Shown: piece by piece, positions 17,968-25,990 of the stretch
Position numbering within the stretch: the stretch's first letter is position 1
How the letters are laid out: the number at the start of each line of letters is the position of its first letter
DNA from: Streptomyces sp. CB02923
GTDB lineage: Bacteria > Actinomycetota > Actinomycetes > Streptomycetales > Streptomycetaceae
DNA length: 64,000 bases
Reading direction: 5' to 3'
Assembly (NCBI RefSeq): GCF_001905005.1
Contig: NZ_LWKZ01000026.1
Span: 62,001 to 126,000, forward strand
Made by a program: the position numbers and the translations under genes
The notes under the pieces: generated by a model
Told to the model about the DNA's origin: nothing
Databases searched by the model: none
What the model saw: the letters and a program-made list of their open reading frames with translations, nothing else

Positions 17968-18140
17968 CAGAAAAGCATCGTGTCCCGACGGAGGAAAGTG
18001 CACGGGCGGGCGATCCGCTGCCGGTGTACTTCACCTCCGCCACATGCCCGGAGTGCCAGAGCGCGAACGACGGCCTCAACGGCCGTTTCGCCTGCGGCGC
18101 CTGCGGCACCACATACGCCCTGGAGCCGCCGACGCTGTGA
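17964..18140 (+). CDS. Small zinc-ribbon-like protein, unrecognised
   Basis: A 58-residue protein starting MTEKHRVPTEESARAGDP. Two CxxC knuckles, CPEC and CGAC, are spaced about 17 residues apart (ATCPECQSAN ... FACGACGTTY), which predicts a zinc ribbon. The start overlaps the stop of the preceding Cys-rich ORF (ATGA). Both partners carry cysteine pairs, so they may bind metal together or be parts of one unit. No match to a known family comes to mind. Confidence 0.65.
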   Translation: MTEKHRVPTEESARAGDPLPVYFTSATCPECQSANDGLNGRFACGACGTTYALEPPTL

Positions 18141-18363
18141 TTCCCGGCTCCGGTCCTCCCGGAGTACACCGCGCACGCAGGCGTCCTCGGGGAAGCGCAT
18201 TCCCCTTATCGGGAAGTCGCCACGCCACGCCACAGCTCGGCAGTGAGGCCGAAACCGCCGGGCAGTATGCCGGGGAAGCCGGGCAGCAGACCGTTCATGT
18301 GCTGCGGGCCCTCCAGCCCGACGCTCCGGACCACCGCCCGGACGGTCGGGCGTGGCACGCGGG

Positions 18364-19011
18364 TCAGGACCGCAGACGCCCGGTCCATGGATGAGGTCCG
18401 TACGTATCCGTGATCGCGTCGGCGAGCCACCGCCGCTGCCGCTGTGTGAGCACCGGCAGCGCCGCACCGAAGTCCGCTTCGTCCTTGGGACGCGGTGCAC
18501 CCGCCTTGTAGAAGAGCTGTACCTCCGGCGTCAGGAAGGGAATTCCGTCGGCGGAGGTGTCGCCCAGGGCGCCGATCGGTCTGCGTACGCGGGGGTTCCG
18601 GCGCGACACCCATTCCCGGCCCCGGGACTCGTCGAGCATGACCTGGATGCGCCAGGGCGCGTCGGGGCCGGGCCGGCACCAGATGTCGTCCACGCCTGCC
18701 GACAGGACCTCACCCGGCGCCCACGGGCGCAGGCTGCCCGGCGGATCGGCCGCCCACCATTGCCAGCCGGCCAGCGCCTCCTGGACCACGAGCTGATCGC
18801 GCCGCAGGAGCAGCACGTCGATGTCGTCGTGACTCCGGATGTGCCGGCCCACCGCGAGTTCGATCGCGAAGCCGCCGGCCACCCACCATGCGGAATCCAC
18901 CCGCGAGAACCGGGCGGCGACTTCGGTCAGTGGGGCGGGGTCCCATCCGCCGAGGAAATCCCCGGCGCTTGCCGTGTTCGTCATCATCTCCTTCGTCGTC
19001 ATCTTCGCCAT
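18364..19011 (-). CDS. Nucleotidyltransferase, aminoglycoside/lincosamide adenylyltransferase-like
   Basis: A 215-residue protein of the MNT/ANT fold. The signature WWVAGGFAIELAVGRHIRSH is followed by DDIDVLLLRRDQ, supplying the two metal-binding aspartates. Such stand-alone proteins include 2''-aminoglycoside and lincosamide nucleotidyltransferases, but many have no known substrate. The ATG at 19011 has a GGGGGAG about 10 bases upstream; other in-frame ATGs at 19002 and 18984-18987 are possible because the N-terminus is Met/Thr/Lys rich. It is divergent from the STAS gene at 19178. Confidence 0.8.
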   Translation of the reverse strand: MAKMTTKEMMTNTASAGDFLGGWDPAPLTEVAARFSRVDSAWWVAGGFAIELAVGRHIRSHDDIDVLLLRRDQLVVQEALAGWQWWAADPPGSLRPWAPGEVLSAGVDDIWCRPGPDAPWRIQVMLDESRGREWVSRRNPRVRRPIGALGDTSADGIPFLTPEVQLFYKAGAPRPKDEADFGAALPVLTQRQRRWLADAITDTYGPHPWTGRLRS

Positions 19012-19177
19012 CGTGGCGCGCGCTCCCCCGGCCGCCGGTGCGGTCGGCCGTCTCGCGGCGCCACAATGGGAACTAACTTTTGCCTACGTCGGCGGGGGCG
19101 TAAAGCGGGCGTTGCCGGAGAACCCGGGAATTCGCGCGACCTACCTCCCGAACCGTTCCGACGAAAGGTGGCCGGCC

Positions 19178-19579
19178 ATGACCTCGCCAGCCGCGGGATC
19201 CCACTACCATCTGCTCGCCCTCACCGGACACGCCCCGACGGCCGTGGCACACCTGACCAGGACCGTCCGGTACGGGGCGACGACCCCGACGGTCCTGGTG
19301 GACGTGACCGCCGCCGACGAACTGGATGTCGAGGCACTGGGCACGCTGGCCCGCCTGTCGATGCTGCTGCGCTCGACCGGGGGCGGTGTGGTGCTGATCG
19401 GCGCCAGTGCCACGGCGCGCCAGCTGACCGCCCGCACCGGCACCGCCTGGCTGCTGCCCGCCCACGGCGACGTCGAGGCCGCGGTGGCCTTTCTGCCCCC
19501 GTCCGGACAACCGTGGACGGTCACCGAACTGGCTCCGGGCAGCGGCAGTGCCTTACCCGAGACCGCGGAGGGGGGTTGA
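19178..19579 (+). CDS. STAS-domain protein with Glu at the phospho-site
   Basis: A 133-residue STAS fold like anti-anti-sigma factors. Where RsbV/SpoIIAA have D-S-[ST]-G-L, this protein reads D50-V-E-A-L54, so the phospho-acceptor Ser is replaced by Glu. That would stop phosphorylation and could mimic the phosphorylated form. The ATG follows AAAGGTGG. It is one of five STAS proteins in the window. The domain call is by pattern; the functional meaning of the Glu is inference. Confidence 0.75.
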   Translation: MTSPAAGSHYHLLALTGHAPTAVAHLTRTVRYGATTPTVLVDVTAADELDVEALGTLARLSMLLRSTGGGVVLIGASATARQLTARTGTAWLLPAHGDVEAAVAFLPPSGQPWTVTELAPGSGSALPETAEGG

Positions 19580-19653
19580 GCGGCGGCGGAGGAGACCGGG
19601 CCGCGGATCGATGCTCAGCCGGAGGACGGCCGGTGTCCTCGCGTCTCGGATAC

Positions 19654-20292
19654 TCAGCTCTCCCGCAGCCAGAACTCCAGGAGCACGGTGAGCCGGGTGA
19701 CCTCGTCGGTGTCGACCTTGGACACCGCGTGCCACGACGTGTCACCCGGCGGGAACGCCAGGAGCTGCCCGCCGAGGGGCGGTACGGACTCCACCGGCTT
19801 GTCCGTGGACCTGGCCGAGCCGCGGACCTCGAAGTGGCCTCCGCCGTCGACGGGCCACCGCTCGTTGAGGTAGAGGATGGCCGTCAGGGCTTTGGTCGGC
19901 TTGTCCCTGTGCGGCGAGACGTAGTCGCCCTTGGTGTAGGTGTAGACGCCGATTTCGGTCGGCAGGCCGTGCAGGCAGATGCCGGTGGCCCGGCTCATCC
20001 AGTCGAGGAACCCGTCGCTTTCCAGGTCGTCGAGAAGCGCCTTCCAGCGGGGCGAAAGGCTGTCGGTGGCCGCGGTGCGGATGTTCTGGTCCACCAGCGT
20101 CAGCACGTTCATCCTGTAGTGCTTTTCGCGGCGGACCCCCTCGACCACCGCACGCCGGCCGGTGTCCATGGCCGGCCGTTCGCGTTCCAGGTCATTCAAC
20201 TGTTCCGCGGTCAGCAGGTCGGCGGCGAGGTGCCAGGTGAAGGGCTCGTGGAAGTGCCGTACATCGGGGGTTCGCTTGAGTGTCGTCCTCAC
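19654..20292 (-). CDS. 2-oxoglutarate-Fe(II) oxygenase, prolyl-hydroxylase-like
   Basis: A 212-residue protein with a complete facial triad: His128 and Asp130 in PHRDKPT and His188 in SWHAV. Arg200, twelve residues on, binds 2-oxoglutarate. The fold is the P4H/2OG-Fe(II)_oxy_3 type that hydroxylates peptidyl or free amino acids. The GTG start at 20292 overlaps the stop of a small upstream frame (GTGA), so the two may be coupled. No biosynthetic partner is seen. Confidence 0.9.
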   Translation of the reverse strand: MRTTLKRTPDVRHFHEPFTWHLAADLLTAEQLNDLERERPAMDTGRRAVVEGVRREKHYRMNVLTLVDQNIRTAATDSLSPRWKALLDDLESDGFLDWMSRATGICLHGLPTEIGVYTYTKGDYVSPHRDKPTKALTAILYLNERWPVDGGGHFEVRGSARSTDKPVESVPPLGGQLLAFPPGDTSWHAVSKVDTDEVTRLTVLLEFWLRES

Positions 20293-20501
20293 AGTTCACT
20301 CCTACCCTCACCATCCCACCGGGCATCCGCTATTTCAGGATCCATACCTGACCTCCGCACGGGCGCCGACGGCAGGTGATCTCCGATGCGGCGGCACTGG
20401 CGCAAGCCGTGGCCATGGGCCAACTCGCTGATCGCGCTCTCGATGTGCTTCGCCGCGGCCAGAGCAGTGATCACAGCCGCATCAGAAAGCGCTTCTTCCA
20501 T
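20289..20501 (-). CDS. Possible small protein coupled to the oxygenase
   Basis: A 70-residue frame (MEEALSDAAVITALAAAKHI...) whose TGA overlaps the GTG of the 2OG oxygenase. The first 35 residues are a plausible amphipathic helix; the rest is Arg/Pro rich. No good ribosome site precedes the ATG, and another frame (20471-20653) overlaps its start, which could mean a frameshifted longer gene. I do not recognise it and confidence is low. Confidence 0.3.
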   Translation of the reverse strand: MEEALSDAAVITALAAAKHIESAISELAHGHGLRQCRRIGDHLPSAPVRRSGMDPEIADARWDGEGRSEL

Positions 20502-20765
20502 GCGAGGAACCCGAACAGCAGGCGTCCCGGAGCGCTGGGGTCGTACCTCCCCTGGAGGGGCCCGGCAAGCATGTGCAGGACCAGGCCGTGGGCGGTGAGG
20601 TGGTCGGCGAGCGCGGTCGGCTCTGCCGGTGTGGTACGTCCCGGCAACCGCACCGGAGCGCGAGCGGCCGGGTGAACCTGGCGGGGCGTTACAGCGCGGG
20701 CAAGGGTGGCGCCCGACGCCGTCCGCTTCGGACGTGAGTGTGGTGTGAGGGCCCGTCACGACGCG

Positions 20766-21353
20766 TCAACGCCGAGCGAACCACGTGATCGTGACGTCGT
20801 TGGCGAACGAGGTGCGATCGGCCACCTTGAAGAGAGTGGGGTCGAACTCCCCGTCGAACACCGGGATCCCGGCTCCCGCGACCACGGGATAGCTCTTGAT
20901 GATCAGCTCGTCGATCTCCGGCAGCAGTGCGCCGGCGAGACGTCCGCCCCCGCAGAGCCAGATGTCCCGGCCCTCCTCCCGCTTGAGGTCGCGGACCAGG
21001 GCGAGCGGGTCTTCGCCGACCACGGTGACCGCCGGGTCGGTGTCGGGTGCGAGCGTGCTCGACACGACGTACTGACGCAGGTGGGCGTAGGGGCTGGTGA
21101 AGCCTGCCCGCAGGCCGGGGCGATAGGTGCCGAGTCCCATCAGGACGGTGTCGAAGCGCCGGTTGGGGGTGTCCGACAGGCCGTGGGCGGCGCGCATCGA
21201 GGTGGGCACCGTCTCGGGGTAGCGGGCATTGGCCCACTCGGCATACGCGGCGGACTGCTGCTCGTCGCCTTGAGGGTAGAAGTCGAACTCTCCGCCGGGG
21301 CCGGCGATGTAGCCGTCGATGGTGACAGCGACGTAGTACACGAGCTTCCGCAT
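20766..21353 (-). CDS. Dihydrofolate reductase-like (RibD C-domain) protein
   Basis: A 195-residue protein starting MRKLVYYVAVTIDGYIAG, with the typical N-terminal strand and the nucleotide-binding DIWLCGGGRLAGALLPEIDEL. This family of DHFR/RibD-like NADPH reductases is large and mostly uncharacterised in Streptomyces. GGAG lies 9 bases before the ATG. It is divergent from a TetR gene 70 bases away, and a palindrome lies between them, so the pair looks self-contained. A second member of the family is at 31538. Confidence 0.9.
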   Translation of the reverse strand: MRKLVYYVAVTIDGYIAGPGGEFDFYPQGDEQQSAAYAEWANARYPETVPTSMRAAHGLSDTPNRRFDTVLMGLGTYRPGLRAGFTSPYAHLRQYVVSSTLAPDTDPAVTVVGEDPLALVRDLKREEGRDIWLCGGGRLAGALLPEIDELIIKSYPVVAGAGIPVFDGEFDPTLFKVADRTSFANDVTITWFARR

Positions 21354-21369
21354 CTGGATAACTCCGACC

Positions 21370-21407
21370 GTAGTACTCTGCTTGAAGTGGTGTGAAAGTA
21401 GTACTAC
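21370..21407. promoter_or_regulatory. Likely TetR operator
   Basis: The perfect palindrome GTAGTACTAC (21398-21407) and a partial copy GTAGTACT (21370-21377) lie 28 bases apart between the divergent reductase and TetR starts, in an AT-richer stretch. Confidence 0.6.
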
Positions 21408-21423
21408 GAATGGAGTGGTGTCA

Positions 21424-21999
21424 ATGGTGCGCCGGAACGACGAGCGAAGGGCCGCCCTCGTTGATGCGGCGATCGAGGTGCTGGCCAAGGAGGGAGCGCG
21501 AGGCCTGACCTTCCGGGCTGTGGACACTGAGGCCGCCGTGCCCGCCGGCACGGCCTCCAACTACTTCGCCAGCCGCGATGACCTGCTCACCCAAGCGGGC
21601 GCTCGGGTCTACGAACGGCTCCAGCCCGACCAGGCGACGATCGCACGACAGCGGGCGAACACACCGGACCGGACGACCTACGCGATCCTGATGCACGAGC
21701 TGGTCGGCCGGATCAGCGCTTTCCGCACCGGCTATCTGGCACTGCTCGAACTGCGCCTCGAAGCCACCCGGCGCCCCGAGCTGCGCGCGGTGCTGACCGA
21801 GCGTGTCCGCGCCGACGTCGACGCCAATGTGGCCCACCACGAGGAGTCCGGCCTGCCCGGCGACGCGACCGCGGTCCGGCTGCTGTATCTCGCGTTCAAC
21901 TGGCTCATCGTCGAACAGCTCACCCTGCCCGGGGTGTTCTCGGAGGCCGAGCGCGAACAACTCGTCGAGGCCGCGGTCGAACGCATCGTGACGCCGTAA
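21424..21999 (+). CDS. TetR-family regulator
   Basis: A 191-residue regulator. HTH residues 8-54 (DAAIEVLAKEGARGLTFRAV ... GTASNYFASRDDLL) are typical of TetR; the C-terminal half is helical. It is divergent from the DHFR-like gene and is the obvious candidate to bind the GTAGTACTAC site. The ligand is unknown. Confidence 0.93.
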   Translation: MVRRNDERRAALVDAAIEVLAKEGARGLTFRAVDTEAAVPAGTASNYFASRDDLLTQAGARVYERLQPDQATIARQRANTPDRTTYAILMHELVGRISAFRTGYLALLELRLEATRRPELRAVLTERVRADVDANVAHHEESGLPGDATAVRLLYLAFNWLIVEQLTLPGVFSEAEREQLVEAAVERIVTP

Positions 22000-22130
22000 C
22001 CCGTCCCGCGAAACGGTCCTGCTCGCTCTGCGGGGTGCGCGGGTCAACCAGGTCCTGCGTACGGGGAAGCCGCAGCCGGCCGCCCGCGCCGCCACTCGGC
22101 AGCTGCCGCCGTGACCACCCCCGCCGCCAC

Positions 22131-23189
22131 TCACTCGAAGCCGAGTCCCGGCTCCATTCCGACCAGCTCGCAGCTCGCGTCCCACAGCCGTGCCGCGACA
22201 CCGGTGTCCTTCAGGTGGTCCCAGACCGGCTCGGTACGGGGTTCCCCGCGCAGCCCGAAGACCCGCGGGCCCCACAGTTCGCCGCCCGTCGCCCCCGGGT
22301 CGAGCACCGCCCGCACCACGGGCCACGCGCCGGCGTCCTTGCCCTGGACGAGGAGACCGGCGGGCAGGGCGCGCAGCCGCTCGCCGGAGGTCCGTACGTG
22401 CACCGGCGGGCGCGCGGGCGTGAGGGAGTCGAGTGCGCCGCCGGGGTGCGCCACCAGGCTGCGGACGGGGCTGCCGAGGGCGCGCAGGCGGCGGTCGAGG
22501 GTGAGGCCGAAGTACATCTGTGCCAGCTTCGACCGGCCGTAGGTCCGCTTCGGCCGGTAGTCGTCCCCGGCGGACTGCAGATCGTCGAGGTCCAGCCACT
22601 CCGACTTCGCCGCGAAGCTGCCGACGGTCACGACGCGTGCGGCCGGTGCGGCCGCGAGCAGCGGCGCGAGCCACCGGGTCAGGGCGAAGTGGCCGAGGTG
22701 GTTGGTCCCGAACATCAGCTCGTGGCCGTCCTTGGTCACGCGGCGGGGCGGGTCGTCGAGCGCCACCCCGGCGTTGTGGACCACCGCGTCGAGGTGGCCG
22801 AGTGCGAGGGTGTCCACCGCTGCTCCGAGGGACGGCAGGTCGGCCAGGTCCAGCCGGATGTGGCGTACGCGGGCGTCAGGGACGCGGGAGCGGATGCAGG
22901 CCGCGGCGGCCTCCGCCTTCGTGTGGTCGCGGCTGCCGAGGACGACGGTGGCCCCGGTTCCGGCGAGCTGTTCCGCGACGAAGTAGCCGATGCCCGCGTT
23001 ACCGCCGGTGACCAGGAAGGACCTGCCTTCGGCGGACGGCAGCCGGTGCACGTCCCACGGGCCGGACGACGGCCGGTGCCGGGTGGGGGACGTGGGCTGG
23101 TGCCGGGTCGGGGACGAGCGCCGGGACTCGTGCCGGGGCCGGTGGCGGGCCGGTCGCTGGTCTGTCGGTCGCTGGTCTTCGGAAGGCAT
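22131..23189 (-). CDS. Short-chain dehydrogenase with Arg/Pro-rich N-terminal tail
   Basis: A 352-residue SDR. The cofactor motif is TGGNAGIG, followed by LDLADL, the NAG motif (VVHNAGVAL), and the active-site Ser plus YGRSK, as in WW-domain oxidoreductase/retinol dehydrogenase-like members. GAGGAG precedes the ATG at 23189. The first 45 residues are a low-complexity Arg/Pro/Ser/His tail encoded by a degenerate minisatellite at about 23060-23170. It is divergent from the RsbQ-like hydrolase but probably unrelated to it. Confidence 0.88.
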   Translation of the reverse strand: MPSEDQRPTDQRPARHRPRHESRRSSPTRHQPTSPTRHRPSSGPWDVHRLPSAEGRSFLVTGGNAGIGYFVAEQLAGTGATVVLGSRDHTKAEAAAACIRSRVPDARVRHIRLDLADLPSLGAAVDTLALGHLDAVVHNAGVALDDPPRRVTKDGHELMFGTNHLGHFALTRWLAPLLAAAPAARVVTVGSFAAKSEWLDLDDLQSAGDDYRPKRTYGRSKLAQMYFGLTLDRRLRALGSPVRSLVAHPGGALDSLTPARPPVHVRTSGERLRALPAGLLVQGKDAGAWPVVRAVLDPGATGGELWGPRVFGLRGEPRTEPVWDHLKDTGVAARLWDASCELVGMEPGLGFE

Positions 23190-23373
23190 GGTGACTCCTC
23201 GGTCGCGTGGGGAAGCCGTGGCGGCGGCGGGTGCCCGGCCTGCCGCTCGGCGCCGGGCCATTCCCGTACACCAAGATCGCAGCGACTGCCGACACCCCGC
23301 CGACACGGCCCCTACACGCCTCCGGCACCCCGTCGGCGTCTGCTCTCCGGGCCGGTCGCGGCGGAGTGCGAGG

Positions 23374-24189
23374 ATGGGCCGTATGGACATCCTGCGCAGG
23401 AACAACGTCACCGTCACCGGTAATCCGGAGGGACCGGCGGTGGTGCTGGCACACGGCTTCGGCTGTGACCAGAACATGTGGCGCCTGACGGTGCCCGCCC
23501 TGGCCGATGTCTACCGGGTGGTGCTGTTCGACTACGTCGGCTGCGGCCGCTCCGACCTGTCGGCGTTCCGGGAGGACCGTTACGCCTCCCTCGCCGGCTA
23601 CGCCCAGGACGTGGTGGAGGTGGCCGAGGCCCTCGATCTGCGCGACGCCGTCTTCGTCGGGCACTCGGTCAGCGCCATGACCGGCGTACTCGCCGCCCGG
23701 CGGGCCCCGGAGCGCATCGGTGCCCTGGTGATGATCGCCCCGTCCCCGCGGTACACCGACGACGAGGGCTACCGCGGCGGCTTCACGGCCGAGGACATCG
23801 ACGAGCTGCTGACCTCGCTGGACTCCAACTATCTGGGCTGGTCGGCCGCCATGGCACCGGCGATCATGGGTAATCCGGACCGGCCCGAGCTGGGCGAGGA
23901 GCTGACCAACAGCTTCTGCGCCACCGACCCCGACATGGCCCGGGTCTTCGCCCGTACCACCTTCCTGTCCGACTCCCGCGACGACCTGAAGACGGTCGGG
24001 GTGCCGACGCTGGTGCTGGAGTGCGCCCAGGACGTGATCGCCCCGCGCGAGGTCGGCGCGTACGTGCACGCGCAGGTGCCCGGCTCGACGCTGGTCACCC
24101 TGGACGCCACCGGCCACTGCCCGCACCTGTCCGCCCCCGGGCCCACCAACGAGGCGATCACCGGCTTCCTGGCGGGGCTGCGGTCATGA
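23374..24189 (+). CDS. rsbQ: RsbQ-like alpha/beta hydrolase
   Basis: A 271-residue alpha/beta hydrolase strongly like Bacillus RsbQ: blocks HGFGCDQNMW, LFDYVGCGRSDL, VFVGHSVSAMTG and ATGHCPHLS recur at the same positions. The predicted triad is Ser98, Asp220 and His248, almost the same numbering as RsbQ (96/219/247). In Bacillus, RsbQ is required to activate the PAS-PP2C phosphatase RsbP under energy stress, probably by processing a small molecule. Here the next gene is exactly such a PAS-PP2C protein, and the two overlap as ATGA. The start at 23374 has GGAG 7 bases upstream; ATG 23383 is an alternative. Confidence 0.92.
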   Translation: MGRMDILRRNNVTVTGNPEGPAVVLAHGFGCDQNMWRLTVPALADVYRVVLFDYVGCGRSDLSAFREDRYASLAGYAQDVVEVAEALDLRDAVFVGHSVSAMTGVLAARRAPERIGALVMIAPSPRYTDDEGYRGGFTAEDIDELLTSLDSNYLGWSAAMAPAIMGNPDRPELGEELTNSFCATDPDMARVFARTTFLSDSRDDLKTVGVPTLVLECAQDVIAPREVGAYVHAQVPGSTLVTLDATGHCPHLSAPGPTNEAITGFLAGLRS

Positions 24190-25460
24190 GCCGCCCCACC
24201 GGACAGGAGGAACCCGACCCGTACGGGACCCGCGGCGCGAGCACCACGGACGTCGCGTTCGCGGCCCTGCTGGAGGACAGCGCCGAAGAGCTCTACGACT
24301 CTGCCCCTTGCGGATACGTCTCGACGCTGATGGACGGCACCATCGCGAAGATCAACGCGACGCTGCTGGACTGGCTGGGCCTGGCCCGTGCGGCGGTGGT
24401 GGGGCAGCGGCGGTTCACCGACCTGCTCACCGTGGGCGGGAAGCTGTACCACGAGACGCACTTCGCGCCGCTGCTGCGGATGCAGGGCGAGATCAACGGC
24501 ATCGCGCTGGAGGTCAGGCGTGCCGACGGCACACGGATACCGGTGCTGGTCTCCTCGACCGTCAAGTACGGCAGCGAGGGCGAGCCGCTGCTGATCCGTA
24601 CCACCCTCTTCGACGCGCGGGACCGCCGTGCGTACGAGGAGGAGCTGCTGCGGCGCCGGCAGGAGGCGGAGGCGGCCCGCAAACGGGCGGAGGCCGACCG
24701 GGCCCGGCTGCAGGAGGCGCTCGCCGTCCTCCAGCAGAGCCTGCTGCCCGCCGTGCTGCCCGTCATACCCGGCCTCGAAGTGGCCTCGTACTACCACACC
24801 GCCTCTCCCGACCGGCTCGGCGGCGACTTCTACGACCTGTTCCCCCTGGACGGCAAACGCTGGGCGTTCTTCCTCGGGGACGTGAGCGGCAAGGGGCCAC
24901 GGGCCGCCGCCCTGACGTCGCTGACCCGCTACACCCTGCGCGCCGCCGCCCTGCACGACCCCGATCCGGTGGCCACCCTGGCCACCTTGAACACAGTTCT
25001 GCACGAGCAGTACAGCGGCGGCGATCCGCGGTACTGCACCGCCATATGCGGCGTTCTGGAGCCCGACGGGGACAGCGGAGCGGTGACCGTGCGGCTCGCG
25101 TCCGGCGGCCACCCTCCGGCGCTGATCCTGCGCGCGGACGGCACGTGCGACTTCCTGCCCACCCCGGGCGGACTGCTCGTCGGCATCCTGCCCGACGCGC
25201 GCTTCACCACCGCCACCACCACGCTCACGCCGGGCGACAGTCTGCTGCTCTACACCGACGGCATCACCGAGGCCCGCACCGGCCCCGACCGGGCCCTGTA
25301 CGGGGACGACGCGCTGCGTACGTTCGCCACCGGCCACACCGGATCGCCGCCGCAGACCGTGATCCAGGAGCTGACCGGACTGCTGGACAGTTTCGGTGAC
25401 GGCCTGGACGACGACACCGCCCTGCTCGCCCTCGGGGTCCCGGCCGACCCCCGGCCCTGA
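24186..25460 (+). CDS. rsbP: RsbP-like PAS-PP2C phosphatase
   Basis: A 424-residue protein. A PAS domain at about 36-145 (YDSAPCGYVSTLMDGTIAKI) is followed by a coiled coil at about 146-185 rich in Arg/Glu/Ala. A SpoIIE-type PP2C domain from about 195 carries metal motifs GGDFYD and GDVSGKG, and later DDTALLAL. The order PAS-coil-PP2C is that of RsbP. It starts inside the stop codon of the RsbQ-like gene and is followed 40 bases later by a STAS gene, which gives hydrolase, sensor phosphatase and phosphatase substrate in one operon. Likely role: dephosphorylate STAS antagonists in response to the RsbQ signal. Confidence 0.93.
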   Translation: MSRPTGQEEPDPYGTRGASTTDVAFAALLEDSAEELYDSAPCGYVSTLMDGTIAKINATLLDWLGLARAAVVGQRRFTDLLTVGGKLYHETHFAPLLRMQGEINGIALEVRRADGTRIPVLVSSTVKYGSEGEPLLIRTTLFDARDRRAYEEELLRRRQEAEAARKRAEADRARLQEALAVLQQSLLPAVLPVIPGLEVASYYHTASPDRLGGDFYDLFPLDGKRWAFFLGDVSGKGPRAAALTSLTRYTLRAAALHDPDPVATLATLNTVLHEQYSGGDPRYCTAICGVLEPDGDSGAVTVRLASGGHPPALILRADGTCDFLPTPGGLLVGILPDARFTTATTTLTPGDSLLLYTDGITEARTGPDRALYGDDALRTFATGHTGSPPQTVIQELTGLLDSFGDGLDDDTALLALGVPADPRP

Positions 25461-25500
25461 GCCCCCGCCTCGCCCCTGTTCCTCCGACCCCACCTCCGAG

Positions 25501-25845
25501 ATGACGTCGCTGAAGATAACCCCCCGAGACGCCGCGACCGGTCCCGTACTGGAGATCGTCGGTGACCTCGACTACGACCATGCCGACGGGCTGCGCGCCG
25601 TCGTCGCCGACCTCGCCCTGGAGCCGGGCCAGCGCCTGGTCCTCGACCTGGGGGCGATGGAGTTCTGCGATTCCAGCGGCATCACCGCCCTGCTGGCGGC
25701 CCGCAACCGCGCGCTCGGCGCCCGGGCGGAGGTCGCCCTGGCCGCCGTACCCCCCAACACGCTGCGGGTCCTGCACTACGTCGGTCTCGACCAGGTCTTC
25801 ACCTGCCACCCCGACAGCGAGGCCGCGACCGCCCCCGGTATCTGA
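25501..25845 (+). CDS. STAS anti-anti-sigma factor (RsbV-like)
   Basis: A 114-residue STAS protein with an intact phospho-acceptor motif CDSSGITALL (Ser58/Ser59). It is the third gene of the RsbQ-RsbP-like operon and the natural substrate of that phosphatase. When dephosphorylated it should bind an RsbW-like kinase and release its target. The only RsbW-like gene in the window is at 28774. The start is ATG, but no strong ribosome site is evident, so coupling to the upstream gene is likely. Confidence 0.93.
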   Translation: MTSLKITPRDAATGPVLEIVGDLDYDHADGLRAVVADLALEPGQRLVLDLGAMEFCDSSGITALLAARNRALGARAEVALAAVPPNTLRVLHYVGLDQVFTCHPDSEAATAPGI

Positions 25846-25990
25846 CGGCTGCCCTCCGCCTTCCCGGCCGACGCCTCGCCGCACCGGGCCTGTGACGGGT
25901 GTGCGAGCGCGCGGTGACCGCATCGGCGTTCACTCGTTTGATGGAGGTAAGTACCCGGCAGTCGTCAGCCTTTAGGAGGCGCCCCGTTCC

